Assembly: GCA_934654765.1 (NCBI GenBank)
Contig: CAKUGX010000063.1
Location: 1 to 10,358, forward strand
Direction: 5' to 3'
Length of the DNA: 10,358 nucleotides
Origin: an uncultured Collinsella sp.
Lineage (GTDB): Bacteria > Actinomycetota > Coriobacteriia > Coriobacteriales > Coriobacteriaceae
The position numbers and the translations under genes were made by a program. Position 1 is the stretch's first letter; each line of letters opens with the position of its first letter. Of this stretch, positions 1 through 6,400 are shown piece after piece. Under the pieces are notes generated by a model, which made no database searches, had not been told where the DNA came from, and was given only the letters and a program-made list of their open reading frames with translations.

Positions 1-1
1 T

Positions 2-295
2 GGCCTGGTGGCGCTTGTGCGCAAGGCGTTTCCGACAGGGGAGGTGTCGATCGAGCATGCAGACGCGGGCCTTTACTGCACCGTGGTTGCGGAGTGCGAA
101 GCGGGCGGAAGCTCTTTTGCACGGGCCCTCATGCACTCGAGTATCCCTTTTATCGATATCAGTGACTGTTTTTGGTGTACCGATGGCGCATCTGTCCCTG
201 AAAACTCAACTCAAATTCTTGTCCAGTATGACGATCTGAGCCCGAAAGTACTTAATACCTTGGAATTGCAGCTAACGGGGCGCTCTGCAACCTAA
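2..295 (+). CDS. 3' end of a gene, possibly a MocR/PdxR-type PLP-dependent regulator (partial)
   Basis: The frame is open from the left edge, so only the last ~97 residues are visible and the true start lies outside the window. The visible pattern (an AGLY stretch resembling the 'GLH' strand, an Ala-Leu-Met-His...Ile-Pro-Phe-Ile segment, then an ILVQYDDLSP strand-turn followed by a final Leu-rich helix) resembles the C-terminal small domain of fold-type I aminotransferases as found in MocR/PdxR GntR-family regulators. This is pattern memory, not a search. No PLP lysine or HTH is visible because those parts are upstream. The stop TAA (293-295) lies inside the first bases of the 121-base repeat that follows, so the natural C-terminus may have been replaced by the repeat. 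It could instead be an unrelated accessory protein; the coding call is firmer than the family. Confidence 0.45.
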   Translation, partial: GLVALVRKAFPTGEVSIEHADAGLYCTVVAECEAGGSSFARALMHSSIPFIDISDCFWCTDGASVPENSTQILVQYDDLSPKVLNTLELQLTGRSAT

Positions 296-412
296 GTGAG
301 TAGACTTGTGGCACTTTGGCGACCAGGCAGTTTTGTAACAAGCTATCTACCTGTGGTTTTGAGAAGCAGAATGACCGGTCTGCTCGGGGTGTTCCAAATA
401 GTCTACTCACTT
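292..412 (+). repeat. 121-base dispersed element, copy 1 (MITE-like, terminal inverted repeats)
   Basis: This 121-base block aligns without gaps to 1712-1832, with 100 of 121 positions identical by my manual count. Its ends are inverted repeats: aagtgagtagact (294-306) and agtctactcactt (400-412), 13 bases perfect. The left end ctaagtgagtag holds TAA, TGA and TAG in three different frames within 11 bases, and it ends the preceding reading frame. The centre carries no recognisable gene. It resembles a small non-autonomous mobile element or a dispersed hairpin repeat; I infer, but cannot show, that more copies exist in the genome. Confidence 0.85.
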
Positions 413-446
413 GCCGTGCAAAGCTTCCGCATGAGAAATAAATGGG

Positions 447-512
447 GTTTTCAACAGGGCTTCGTCCAGTTCTCGGCAAGCTTTTGGTCAGTTGGGGAGG
501 GCTGTTGAAAAC
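447..512. repeat. 66-base inverted-repeat element
   Basis: GTTTTCAACAG (447-457) and its exact reverse complement CTGTTGAAAAC (502-512) bound a 44-base spacer. Read as RNA it would form an 11-bp stem. No U-tract follows, so it does not look like a classic intrinsic terminator. It lies between repeat copy 1 and the nuclease-like gene. It may be a second family of small palindromic element. The rest of the gap 413-589 shows no gene and no convincing promoter. Confidence 0.6.
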
Positions 513-589
513 TTAGCAGTCCGTTCGACGCCATTTTTGGTGCGTTCGCGCCAATGCGAGACCGATTGGGTTGAAATTCGTGTTTTCCT

Positions 590-1723
590 GTGCTTATGAA
601 GGATCTACTTTGTGACATATCGGCTTTTAGGTACTGGCGTTTGCCCCCTCAGGTCCGCGCTTTGTGTCCGCCGCTTCCACGGCCGGAAGAAGACCGGCAG
701 CGATATGATCTCGCCCGTAACCCGACGGCTGCGGTTGCGCTCGGCTTTCCGTTGTATACATTGGTTCGGACGAGAAACAAGCGGACTTGTCCTGCCAGCA
801 TTAGGCAGCGGCTGTTCCTCGGTGAGCTCCCCAGGGAATCCGTGCTGGAAACGGAGCATGGATTTTTGATTACGTCTCCTCTACTGACGGCATTCATCAT
901 GTTGCGGCATCTGACGGATCTCCAGCTTCTTTTGGTATTGGCGGAGATGTGTGGCTTGTTTGCGGTGTGCGCTCTGCCGGCGGCGCTTGAGGCGGAGCTT
1001 ACGCGCGCAATTGATTCGGGCGCGATTTCGACAACGGTTGGTTGGGTGCGCTGCCCGTCCGAAGACGGCACCGCTTCAAATTTATGGCGTCGAGACGCTT
1101 TGGTTTTGGGCAGAGACCTTGACCGTTTTTGTTCAGATGTTTGCGGGATGCGTTACGGCAATAGATTTATGGCGGTATCGCAACTCGTTCCATTGGGTGC
1201 CGCGTCGCCTTTTGAGGTCGAGGCGTATTTGTTGCTTGGACTGCCGCGAGCCCTGGGAGGCGAAGGGTTCTGTGGCATAGAGCTCAATGTCGAAGTGACG
1301 CTAAGCACAAGTGCTCGAGCGATTGTGGGAAAGTCCCGTGTATATATCGACCTACTTCTTTCTTCGCCGGACGGCAGGCGACAGGTGGCCATTGAATGTC
1401 AGGGGAAGGCCTCGCACGGACGCGCAGGGGATGGCTTGCGTGACGCTGACCGCATGACAGCCCTTCAGGCCATGGGCTACGATGTACTTCTCCTGACACA
1501 CAGACAGATATTCGATGAGGGTAGATTCCGCGCGATTGTTAAGGCCGTATGCAGGATGCTCGATGCTGAATATCGTGATAAAAGCTCAGATGAGCAAAGG
1601 GCTGAGACATTACTTCGGTCTGAACTATTCGTTGACTGGACAAAATTGGGAGTAATTGACGGAAAGATGCCCGTTAGACACAAAACAGCTCGATCGTGGA
1701 CGGCTGCGGTTCTAAGTGAGTAG
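590..1723 (+). CDS. AbiEi/DUF559-like protein with C-terminal PD-(D/E)XK nuclease-type fold
   Basis: This is a 377-residue protein. The start is uncertain: GTG at 590 or ATG at 596, neither with a clear Shine-Dalgarno; an in-frame TGA at 572 sets the upstream limit. Visible blocks are an N-terminal SAFRYWRLPP segment (~11-20), a TSP motif (95-97) as in 'TSPxrT' blocks of AbiEi/DUF559 proteins, an SPFEVE block (206-211), then the nuclease-like core: D254 in VYIDLLL, E269-x-Q271-G in IECQGK, H276, D287-R288, and GYDVLLLTHRQI. This order matches actinobacterial DUF559 (Vsr-like) proteins, where 'EyqG..H..DR' forms the active site; E-x-Q in place of E-x-K is common there. Such genes occur in accessory and defence-type DNA, but a role as a toxin, antitoxin or nuclease is inference. 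Codons are visibly less GC-rich than in neighbours, suggesting transfer. The last residues LSE and the TAG come from the repeat starting at 1712. Confidence 0.75.
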   Translation: MLMKDLLCDISAFRYWRLPPQVRALCPPLPRPEEDRQRYDLARNPTAAVALGFPLYTLVRTRNKRTCPASIRQRLFLGELPRESVLETEHGFLITSPLLTAFIMLRHLTDLQLLLVLAEMCGLFAVCALPAALEAELTRAIDSGAISTTVGWVRCPSEDGTASNLWRRDALVLGRDLDRFCSDVCGMRYGNRFMAVSQLVPLGAASPFEVEAYLLLGLPRALGGEGFCGIELNVEVTLSTSARAIVGKSRVYIDLLLSSPDGRRQVAIECQGKASHGRAGDGLRDADRMTALQAMGYDVLLLTHRQIFDEGRFRAIVKAVCRMLDAEYRDKSSDEQRAETLLRSELFVDWTKLGVIDGKMPVRHKTARSWTAAVLSE

Positions 1724-1834
1724 ACTTTTGGCACTTTGGCGACCAGGCTGTTTTGCAACAAGTCATTTACCTGCGGCTTTATAAAGCAATATGGATGGTG
1801 TGCTCGGCAAGTTCCAAAAAGTCTACTCACTTAG
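1712..1834 (+). repeat. 121-base dispersed element, copy 2 (17-base terminal inverted repeats)
   Basis: This is the second copy, in the same orientation as the one at 292. Here the terminal inverted repeat is 17 bases and perfect: ctaagtgagtagacttt (1712-1728) and aaagtctactcacttag (1818-1834). Pairing continues inward with one bulge (ggcac / gttcc). The inner palindrome gctttataaagc is present here but decayed in copy 1. The left end supplies the stop codon of the preceding gene, and the right end gives three-frame stops to anything read from the minus strand. This looks like the more intact copy. Confidence 0.88.
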
Positions 1835-1899
1835 TTTTTGGCAAGATGCCAATGCCTAAGGCGGTCCTATTTCAGGGCGTTAACGAGTCCTCGAGACAC

Positions 1900-1929
1900 A
1901 AAAAGGCCCGAACCGTGTGGTCCGGGCCT
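1900..1929 (-). terminator. Rho-independent terminator of the rubrerythrin gene
   Basis: On the minus strand AGGCCCGGAC pairs with GUUCGGGCCU (10 bp with one G-U pair) around a 6-base loop, followed directly by five U residues (1904-1900). It lies 34 bases beyond the rubrerythrin stop. Its plus-strand face may also stop transcripts arriving from the nuclease-like gene, though no U-tract follows on that strand. Confidence 0.9.
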
Positions 1930-1963
1930 CATTGAGCAAGAGGTTATGCCTCAGGCAGTTGGC

Positions 1964-2524
1964 TTAGCCAAAGTAACGCTTGAGCAGACCGGCGAAAGCC
2001 TTGCCGTGGCGAGCCTCGTCGCGAGCCATCTCGTGCACGGTGTCGTGGATGGCATCGAGGCCAGCGGCCTTGGCGCGCTTGGCGAGGTCGGTCTTGCCGG
2101 CGGTAGCGCCGTTCTCGGCCTCAACGCGCATCTCGAGGTTCTTCTTGGTGGAGTCGGTCACGACCTCGCCCAGGAGCTCAGCGAACTTGGCGGCATGCTC
2201 GGCCTCCTCGTAGGCAGCCTTCTCCCAGTACAGGCCGATCTCGGGATAGCCCTCGCGATGAGCGACGCGAGCCATGGCCAGGTACATACCGACCTCGGAG
2301 CACTCGCCCTCAAAGTTGGCGCGCAGGTCGGCAACGATGTCCTCGGAGACGCCCTCCATCTTGGCGACGCCCACGACGTGCTCGGCAGCCCACTCGAGCT
2401 GGCCCTCCTCCTGCTTCAGGAAACGAGAACCGGGGACGCCGCACTGGGGGCACTTGAAGTCCTCGGGCAGCTGGTCGCCGTCGAACTCTTCCACATAACC
2501 GCAAACGGGGCAAACAAACTTCAT
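1964..2524 (-). CDS. rbr: Reverse rubrerythrin (N-terminal rubredoxin, C-terminal diiron domain; NADH peroxidase type)
   Basis: Start chosen at ATG 2524: [10 protein letters not shown] is the natural rubredoxin start and AAAGGA (2537-2532) sits 7 bases upstream; a longer in-frame extension to 2617 lacks family sequence. The product is 186 residues. Residues 5-29 form the FeCys4 rubredoxin site: C5-x2-C8-G and C25-x2-C28-G. Residues ~45-186 are the ferritin-like four-helix bundle with diiron ligands in FEGE (E74 region), E106/E107-x2-H110, E135/E137 and D169-E170-x2-H173. The rubredoxin-first order marks the 'reverse' rubrerythrins, known from Clostridium acetobutylicum as NADH-linked peroxidases that reduce H2O2 (and O2) to water with electrons from NADH-dependent partners. 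The protein is expected in the cytosol as an oxidative-stress defence of an anaerobe. It appears monocistronic, with its own promoter and terminator. Confidence 0.95.
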   Translation of the reverse strand: MKFVCPVCGYVEEFDGDQLPEDFKCPQCGVPGSRFLKQEEGQLEWAAEHVVGVAKMEGVSEDIVADLRANFEGECSEVGMYLAMARVAHREGYPEIGLYWEKAAYEEAEHAAKFAELLGEVVTDSTKKNLEMRVEAENGATAGKTDLAKRAKAAGLDAIHDTVHEMARDEARHGKAFAGLLKRYFG

Positions 2525-2560
2525 GATTCGATCCTTTCGATCGATGGCGATGGGGCGCTT

Positions 2561-2589
2561 GTCCGGTCCCGTAAGGGCCCTCTCCGGAC
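2561..2589 (-). promoter_or_regulatory. GC-rich hairpin in the rubrerythrin leader
   Basis: GTCCGG (2589-2584 on the minus strand) pairs with CCGGAC (2566-2561), and an inner CCC/GGG pair can close around a short loop. It lies in the ~80-base leader between the proposed promoter and the ATG, about 24 bases before the Shine-Dalgarno. It could affect mRNA stability or translation. I see no match to a named riboswitch. Confidence 0.4.
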
Positions 2590-2608
2590 GTGCGTCTTGA
2601 CGAGTTCT

Positions 2609-2636
2609 ATTATCCATAAATGCGACCGAATGTGAA
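2609..2636 (-). promoter_or_regulatory. Putative promoter of the rubrerythrin gene
   Basis: On the minus strand TTCACA (2636-2631) and GATAAT (2614-2609) are 16 bases apart, close to the housekeeping consensus TTGACA / TATAAT. An AT-rich stretch (2641-2670) lies just upstream of the -35. The site would give a leader of roughly 75-80 bases. No start-site data support it. Confidence 0.5.
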
Positions 2637-2659
2637 GCCTATTAGGAATGATTTTTAAT

Positions 2660-2691
2660 AAAACAATTTTGACGCTGTCATCTAACAGCGC
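2660..2691 (-). terminator. Weak stem-loop at the end of the DUF5131 gene
   Basis: On the minus strand GCGCUGU (2691-2685) pairs with ACAGCGU (2678-2672), 7 bp with one G-U, and the gene's own TAG stop sits in the 6-base loop region. The tail is only moderately U-rich (caaaattgtttt), so termination may be partial. Readthrough would continue into the rubrerythrin gene. Confidence 0.45.
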
Positions 2692-3575
2692 CCGCATAGT
2701 CCGCAGCGGACGCAGCCGTTGCAGATGAACTTGCTTCCGCAGGTTTCGCACCACTCGTAATACGGCGGATCCCAAAGCTCCGAGCTGGGGATTTCCAGGC
2801 CGAGCGGGTCCCTTAGGTCCCATTCGATTTGGCGATCGCGGTGCTGGAGGCCTGATTTCCATGCCTGCTCGCTTTGCAGGTTTTTGCCACGAAGGTGATA
2901 TGTTCGCCCGTCCTTAACGAAGGTGCTTCCGGTTTCGATGAAAGCGAACGTCGCATTTGCCGCTACGCATTCGGCATACAGCTGGCGCACCCATTCGTAA
3001 TGGCAGGGACGCGCTCCCGCGTAGTTTTCTCCGCCTGCGATGACCTGCTCGATTCCATCGGGTTTTCCAAGGCTACCGGGGGCGGCTTTCTCGACCGACA
3101 CGCTTCCGATGAACGGCGCACACATGATGCCGCGGTGTGCGGCCGGTGTGGCGAGCAGGAGGGGAATCCGCTCATTTGCCCTGCGCTGGTTTTCGCAGGT
3201 TACGTTGAGCATGACGTTTTGCCAGCCATCGCCCCAGTCGCTGGGCAGACAGCCGCAAAAGCGCTCGGGACGTTTGGTCAGAATGAAGAACTTTACGTCG
3301 GGTCTCTGGCGGATGATATCCCATACCTCTGGTCGCCAGGGATCGGCTTCGGGCAACAGGAAATCGCTTGTCATGCAGATGCGGATAAGCTCGCCGGCGC
3401 GAACTTTGTAGCTGCCGTCTCGTCGGCGTTGGAGGGGATAGGTGAAGCCCGACTTGCTCTTGCTAATCACGGAGGGGTCGATGCCGCGCTGGCCGTCCAT
3501 GTAATACATGTAGCAGTTGTCGCATCCCTCGCTGACGCGCGTGCAGCCATGCCAGGGGTTCCAGATGTCATGCAC
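2682..3575 (-). CDS. DUF5131 / phage Gp37-Gp68 family protein with radical-SAM-like Cys triad and Cys-rich tail
   Basis: The product is 297 residues. The start is GTG at 3575, chosen because AAAGGAGG (3590-3583) lies 7 bases upstream. The N-terminus has the family hallmark WNPWHGC...GCDNCY, giving C11-x6-C18-x2-C21, a triad resembling the iron-sulfur motif of radical-SAM enzymes. The body includes LTKRPERF (~99-106), NVMLNVTCENQ, a GGENYAGARPCHYEWVRQL stretch and an FIETGS block, as in Gp37/Gp68 proteins (Pfam DUF5131). The last 22 residues hold seven cysteines (276, 279, 285, 288, 291, 294, 297), suggesting a zinc ribbon or further metal site. Family members occur on phages and mobile elements, often beside a three-Cys-motif partner protein (TcmP); none is visible here. 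Substrate and reaction are unknown. The family call is firm; catalytic function is inference. Confidence 0.88.
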   Translation of the reverse strand: MHDIWNPWHGCTRVSEGCDNCYMYYMDGQRGIDPSVISKSKSGFTYPLQRRRDGSYKVRAGELIRICMTSDFLLPEADPWRPEVWDIIRQRPDVKFFILTKRPERFCGCLPSDWGDGWQNVMLNVTCENQRRANERIPLLLATPAAHRGIMCAPFIGSVSVEKAAPGSLGKPDGIEQVIAGGENYAGARPCHYEWVRQLYAECVAANATFAFIETGSTFVKDGRTYHLRGKNLQSEQAWKSGLQHRDRQIEWDLRDPLGLEIPSSELWDPPYYEWCETCGSKFICNGCVRCGLCGRC

Positions 3576-3697
3576 CTTTGCGCCTCCTTTGCGGCGGACG
3601 TGAATCCAATGGACTCTGAAAGACTAACACCGGATGACGCCGGGAAGCTCCGAACAATATGAAGATGTTGATTGATTAACGATTACCGAGCCACCTG

Positions 3698-3745
3698 CGA
3701 CCATCGATGAGTACAATCGGTCGAGCAAATGTTGACCCATCAACA
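3698..3745 (+). promoter_or_regulatory. Possible operator/promoter region upstream of the alcohol dehydrogenase operon
   Basis: The gap between the divergent DUF5131 and ADH genes (3576-3763) holds CGACC (3698-3702) and GGTCG (3719-3723) around an 8-base palindrome CATCGATG (3702-3709) and a -10-like TACAAT (3712-3717). A further 6-base inverted repeat TGTTGA / TCAACA (3730-3735, 3740-3745) lies just before the ribosome binding site. No good -35 was found. These could be regulator-binding sites for the operon, but short inverted repeats also arise by chance. Confidence 0.3.
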
Positions 3746-3763
3746 AATGAAGGAGTTTCCTTT

Positions 3764-4984
3764 ATGCATCTAGCCCGTCGTGCCTGGTGCCGAACATATC
3801 AGACGGTTTTTCGTATCGCATTGCCGATCCTGCCCTATACCGAGCCGCGCATTTTGGAGCATGCCGAGGATGTGCCCGCGGTGTTCCAAAAGCGCTCGAT
3901 ACAGCAGGCCCTTATCGTGACGGATCCTGGCATTGCTCGTCTGGGGCTTACGGCGCCGCTCGAGCGCGCGCTCGCGTCCAAGGGGATTGGCGTTACGGTC
4001 TATGCCGAAACGCGTGCGAACCCCACGGTCTCGAATGTGGAGGAAGCGGCGGCGCTGTATCGCGAGAACGACTGCCAGGCCATTATCGGCTTTGGTGGCG
4101 GTTCGGCCATGGACTGCGCCAAGGGCGTGGGCGCGCGCATTGCGCAGCCAAACAAACCCATCAACAAGATGCGCGGCCTGTTGCGTGTTCACCGTCTCCT
4201 GCCGCTGCTTATCGCGGTTCCCACTACCGCCGGTACGGGAAGCGAAGTCACGCTCGCGGCGGTGATTACCGACGACGAGACGCACTATAAGTACCCCATC
4301 AATGACTTTGTGCTCATTCCGCGCTTTGCGGTGCACGACCCCGAATTTACGCGTGGGTTGCCGGCGTCCATTACGGGGCAGACGGGCATGGATGCTCTGA
4401 CGCATGCCGTCGAGGCTTTTATCGGTCGTAGCACCACGCCCTACACGCGCAAGATGGCGCGCCAAGCGGTTCAGCTCATCCACGACAATTTGCTCGAGGC
4501 CTATGAGCATGGCGACAACATGAGTGCGCGTCGCAATATGCTTTCGGCGGCGTATAAGGCGGGCGTCGCATTTACGCGCTCCTATGTTGGATATGTGCAT
4601 GCCATCGCGCACAGTCTGGGTGGCCGATACGGCATTCCGCATGGTTTGGCCAACGCCATTATCCTGCCGCACATGCTTCGCGCTTATGGCGAAGCTGCCG
4701 CTCCCAAGCTTGCCGATCTTGCTCGCATGGCGGGCATTGCGCCGGCTAACGCGCGGGACGGCTTGGCTGCCGAGGCCTTTATCGATTGGGTCGATCGCAT
4801 GAACGATGCCTTGGGAATTCCTAAATACGTCTCGGGTATTCGCCGCTCCGATATTCCGCAAATGGCCGCCCATGCCGATGCCGAGGCCAATCCGCTGTAT
4901 CCTGTCCCGCTTTTGATGGACCGTTTGGAGCTCGAGCATATGTACGAGGTCGTCGCGGGTGGTATGTTTGAGGACGAGAACTAG
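3764..4984 (+). CDS. Iron-containing (group III) alcohol dehydrogenase
   Basis: The start ATG at 3764 has AAGGAG (3750-3755) 8 bases upstream; the longer frame from 3707 adds 19 residues without a ribosome binding site and is not favoured. The 406-residue product has the usual family size. The N-terminal Rossmann-like part carries G111-G-G-S114 in the GFGGGSAMD nucleotide-binding motif, and TTAGTGSE (154-161) follows. The helical C-terminal domain gives the metal ligands D210, H214, H279 and H293 by analogy with FucO. It should interconvert an aldehyde and an alcohol with NAD(P)H in the cytosol; the substrate cannot be read from sequence. The next gene is an aldehyde dehydrogenase whose ribosome binding site overlaps this stop codon, so the pair probably handles a common aldehyde, perhaps for redox balance or detoxification. 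No truncation or missing ligand is seen. Confidence 0.95.
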   Translation: MHLARRAWCRTYQTVFRIALPILPYTEPRILEHAEDVPAVFQKRSIQQALIVTDPGIARLGLTAPLERALASKGIGVTVYAETRANPTVSNVEEAAALYRENDCQAIIGFGGGSAMDCAKGVGARIAQPNKPINKMRGLLRVHRLLPLLIAVPTTAGTGSEVTLAAVITDDETHYKYPINDFVLIPRFAVHDPEFTRGLPASITGQTGMDALTHAVEAFIGRSTTPYTRKMARQAVQLIHDNLLEAYEHGDNMSARRNMLSAAYKAGVAFTRSYVGYVHAIAHSLGGRYGIPHGLANAIILPHMLRAYGEAAAPKLADLARMAGIAPANARDGLAAEAFIDWVDRMNDALGIPKYVSGIRRSDIPQMAAHADAEANPLYPVPLLMDRLELEHMYEVVAGGMFEDEN

Positions 4985-4988
4985 GAGG
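4983..4988 (+). promoter_or_regulatory. Ribosome binding site overlapping the ADH stop codon
   Basis: AGGAGG overlaps the TAG stop (4982-4984) of the alcohol dehydrogenase gene and lies 4 bases before the ATG at 4993. A ribosome ending on the first gene would sit on the binding site of the second, which supports translational coupling. Confidence 0.85.
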
Positions 4989-4992
4989 GTCC

Positions 4993-6372
4993 ATGAACAC
5001 CGAGGAAATCGCGCGCATCGTTAGCAGCCAGCGCACCTATTTTAAGACGCATGCCACGTTTGATGTCGATGCTCGCCGCCGCGCGCTCATGCGCCTGTGC
5101 GATGCGGTTCGGGCACACGAGGACGATATCGCCCATGCGCTCAAGACCGATTTGGGCAAGTCGCATGACGAGGCGTATATGTGCGAGATCGGCACGTCGC
5201 TTTCCGAGATTCGCCATCAGATTGCGCATGTGGCCCAGTGGAGTCGTGCGCACCTGCGCCCGTGCGACCTCGCCAATGCTATTAGCGTGTGCAAGACGCA
5301 GCCGGTTCCCTATGGCGTAACGCTGATCATGGCACCCTGGAACTATCCGTTTTTGCTGACGCTCGAACCGCTTGCCGGTGCCCTTGCCGCGGGCAACACC
5401 GCGGTTATCAAGCCGAGTGCCTATGCGCCGGCGTCGAGCGCCGTGCTCAAACAGATTTGCGAGGAAGCGTTCGATCCGCGCCTGGTGACAGTCGTCGAGG
5501 GCGGTCGTGCCGAGAACGAGGCACTGCTCGATGAGTGCTGGGATAAGATTTTCTTTACCGGCAGCGTTCCGGTCGGCAAGCTTGTCATGGAGCGCGCGAG
5601 CAAAAATCTCACGCCCGTGACACTTGAGCTGGGCGGCAAGAGCCCCTGCATCGTGGATGCCTCCGCAAACTTGAAGGTGGCGGCACGCCGCATCGCCTTT
5701 GGTAAGTGGCTCAACGTGGGCCAGACCTGTGTAGCGCCCGACTATCTGCTGGTCGATGCGCGCGTGCACGATGAGCTGCTGGAACTCATCAAGGAGGAGG
5801 TCCGCCGCATGTTTGGCGAGCACCCGCTCGACAACGAGGACTACGGCCATATCGTCAACGCCAAGCATTTCGCGCGCGTGCGCGGGCTGATCGACCCCGA
5901 CAAGGTTGTGCTAGGAGGTGCGGCGCGCGAGGCCTCGCTCAAGATTGAGCCGACGATCCTGGACGGCGTGACGCCCGAGGATGCCGTGATGCAGGAGGAG
6001 ATTTTCGGTCCCATCTTGCCGGTGCTGACGTTTGAGAGCCTGGACGAGGCCGAGACGTTTATCACGGATCGTCCGACGCCGCTGGCCCTGTATATCTTTA
6101 GTCGGGATCGCGCGGTGCAGCAGCGCTTTGTGCGCTACGTGCCCTTTGGCGGCGGCTGCGTTAACGATACGATCATGCATCTGGCTACGAGCCATATGGG
6201 CTTTGGCGGCATGGGCGCGAGCGGCATGGGGCAATACCATGGCCGCGAGAGTTTCGATACGTTTAGCCACAAGAAGAGCATCGTGAACAAGGCAACATGG
6301 CTGGATGTACCGTTCCGCTACGCCCCCTACGCAAGCTGGAAGCGCAAATTCGTGCGCATGTTTGTGCATTAG
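4993..6372 (+). CDS. NAD(P)-dependent aldehyde dehydrogenase (class 3-like)
   Basis: The 459-residue product is shorter than the ~490-500 of class 1/2 enzymes and typical of class 3-like bacterial enzymes. Key residues are visible: PWNYP (N117), K140 in IKPS, FTGS (188-191), general base E212 in LELGGKSP, catalytic C246 in GQTC, the EEIFGP block and the C-terminal GGGCVNDTIMH segment. It oxidises aldehydes to carboxylates, or works in reverse under strong reducing conditions. It ends without a hydrophobic tail, so it should be cytosolic. It follows the alcohol dehydrogenase by 8 bases and is probably translated with it. The substrate is not predictable from sequence alone. The fatty-aldehyde (class 3) similarity is suggestive only. 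Confidence 0.95.
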   Translation: MNTEEIARIVSSQRTYFKTHATFDVDARRRALMRLCDAVRAHEDDIAHALKTDLGKSHDEAYMCEIGTSLSEIRHQIAHVAQWSRAHLRPCDLANAISVCKTQPVPYGVTLIMAPWNYPFLLTLEPLAGALAAGNTAVIKPSAYAPASSAVLKQICEEAFDPRLVTVVEGGRAENEALLDECWDKIFFTGSVPVGKLVMERASKNLTPVTLELGGKSPCIVDASANLKVAARRIAFGKWLNVGQTCVAPDYLLVDARVHDELLELIKEEVRRMFGEHPLDNEDYGHIVNAKHFARVRGLIDPDKVVLGGAAREASLKIEPTILDGVTPEDAVMQEEIFGPILPVLTFESLDEAETFITDRPTPLALYIFSRDRAVQQRFVRYVPFGGGCVNDTIMHLATSHMGFGGMGASGMGQYHGRESFDTFSHKKSIVNKATWLDVPFRYAPYASWKRKFVRMFVH

Positions 6373-6400
6373 AAAAAGACAGCAGATAGGGGACAAACAG

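Noticed and set aside
252..479. Minus-strand reading frame through repeat copy 1, similar to one through copy 2 (pattern SRLFGT...KPQV...LLQN.LVAKVP.VYSLR)
   Set aside because: The peptides differ at about 10 of 40 positions while the DNA differs at 21 of 121, so protein sequence is not preferentially kept. There is no ribosome binding site, and the similarity follows from the DNA repeat itself.
292..1834. CRISPR array or insertion sequence made from the repeats
   Set aside because: Only two long copies 1.4 kb apart, no regular short spacers, and no transposase gene in the window.
2525..2617. 31-residue N-terminal extension of rubrerythrin
   Set aside because: It covers the leader hairpin and part of the proposed promoter, lacks a ribosome binding site, and the rubredoxin fold starts at the MKFVCPVCG methionine.
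1838..2635. Long plus-strand frame opposite rubrerythrin
   Set aside because: Shadow of the minus-strand gene; Leu/Gly/Ala/Val-rich composition without motifs, whereas the minus frame has all rubrerythrin ligands.
3770..4939. 389-codon minus-strand frame opposite the alcohol dehydrogenase
   Set aside because: Antisense shadow of G/C-third-position codons; no family motifs and no ribosome binding site.
4981..5868. 295-codon minus-strand frame opposite the aldehyde dehydrogenase
   Set aside because: Antisense shadow of a gene with complete catalytic motifs.
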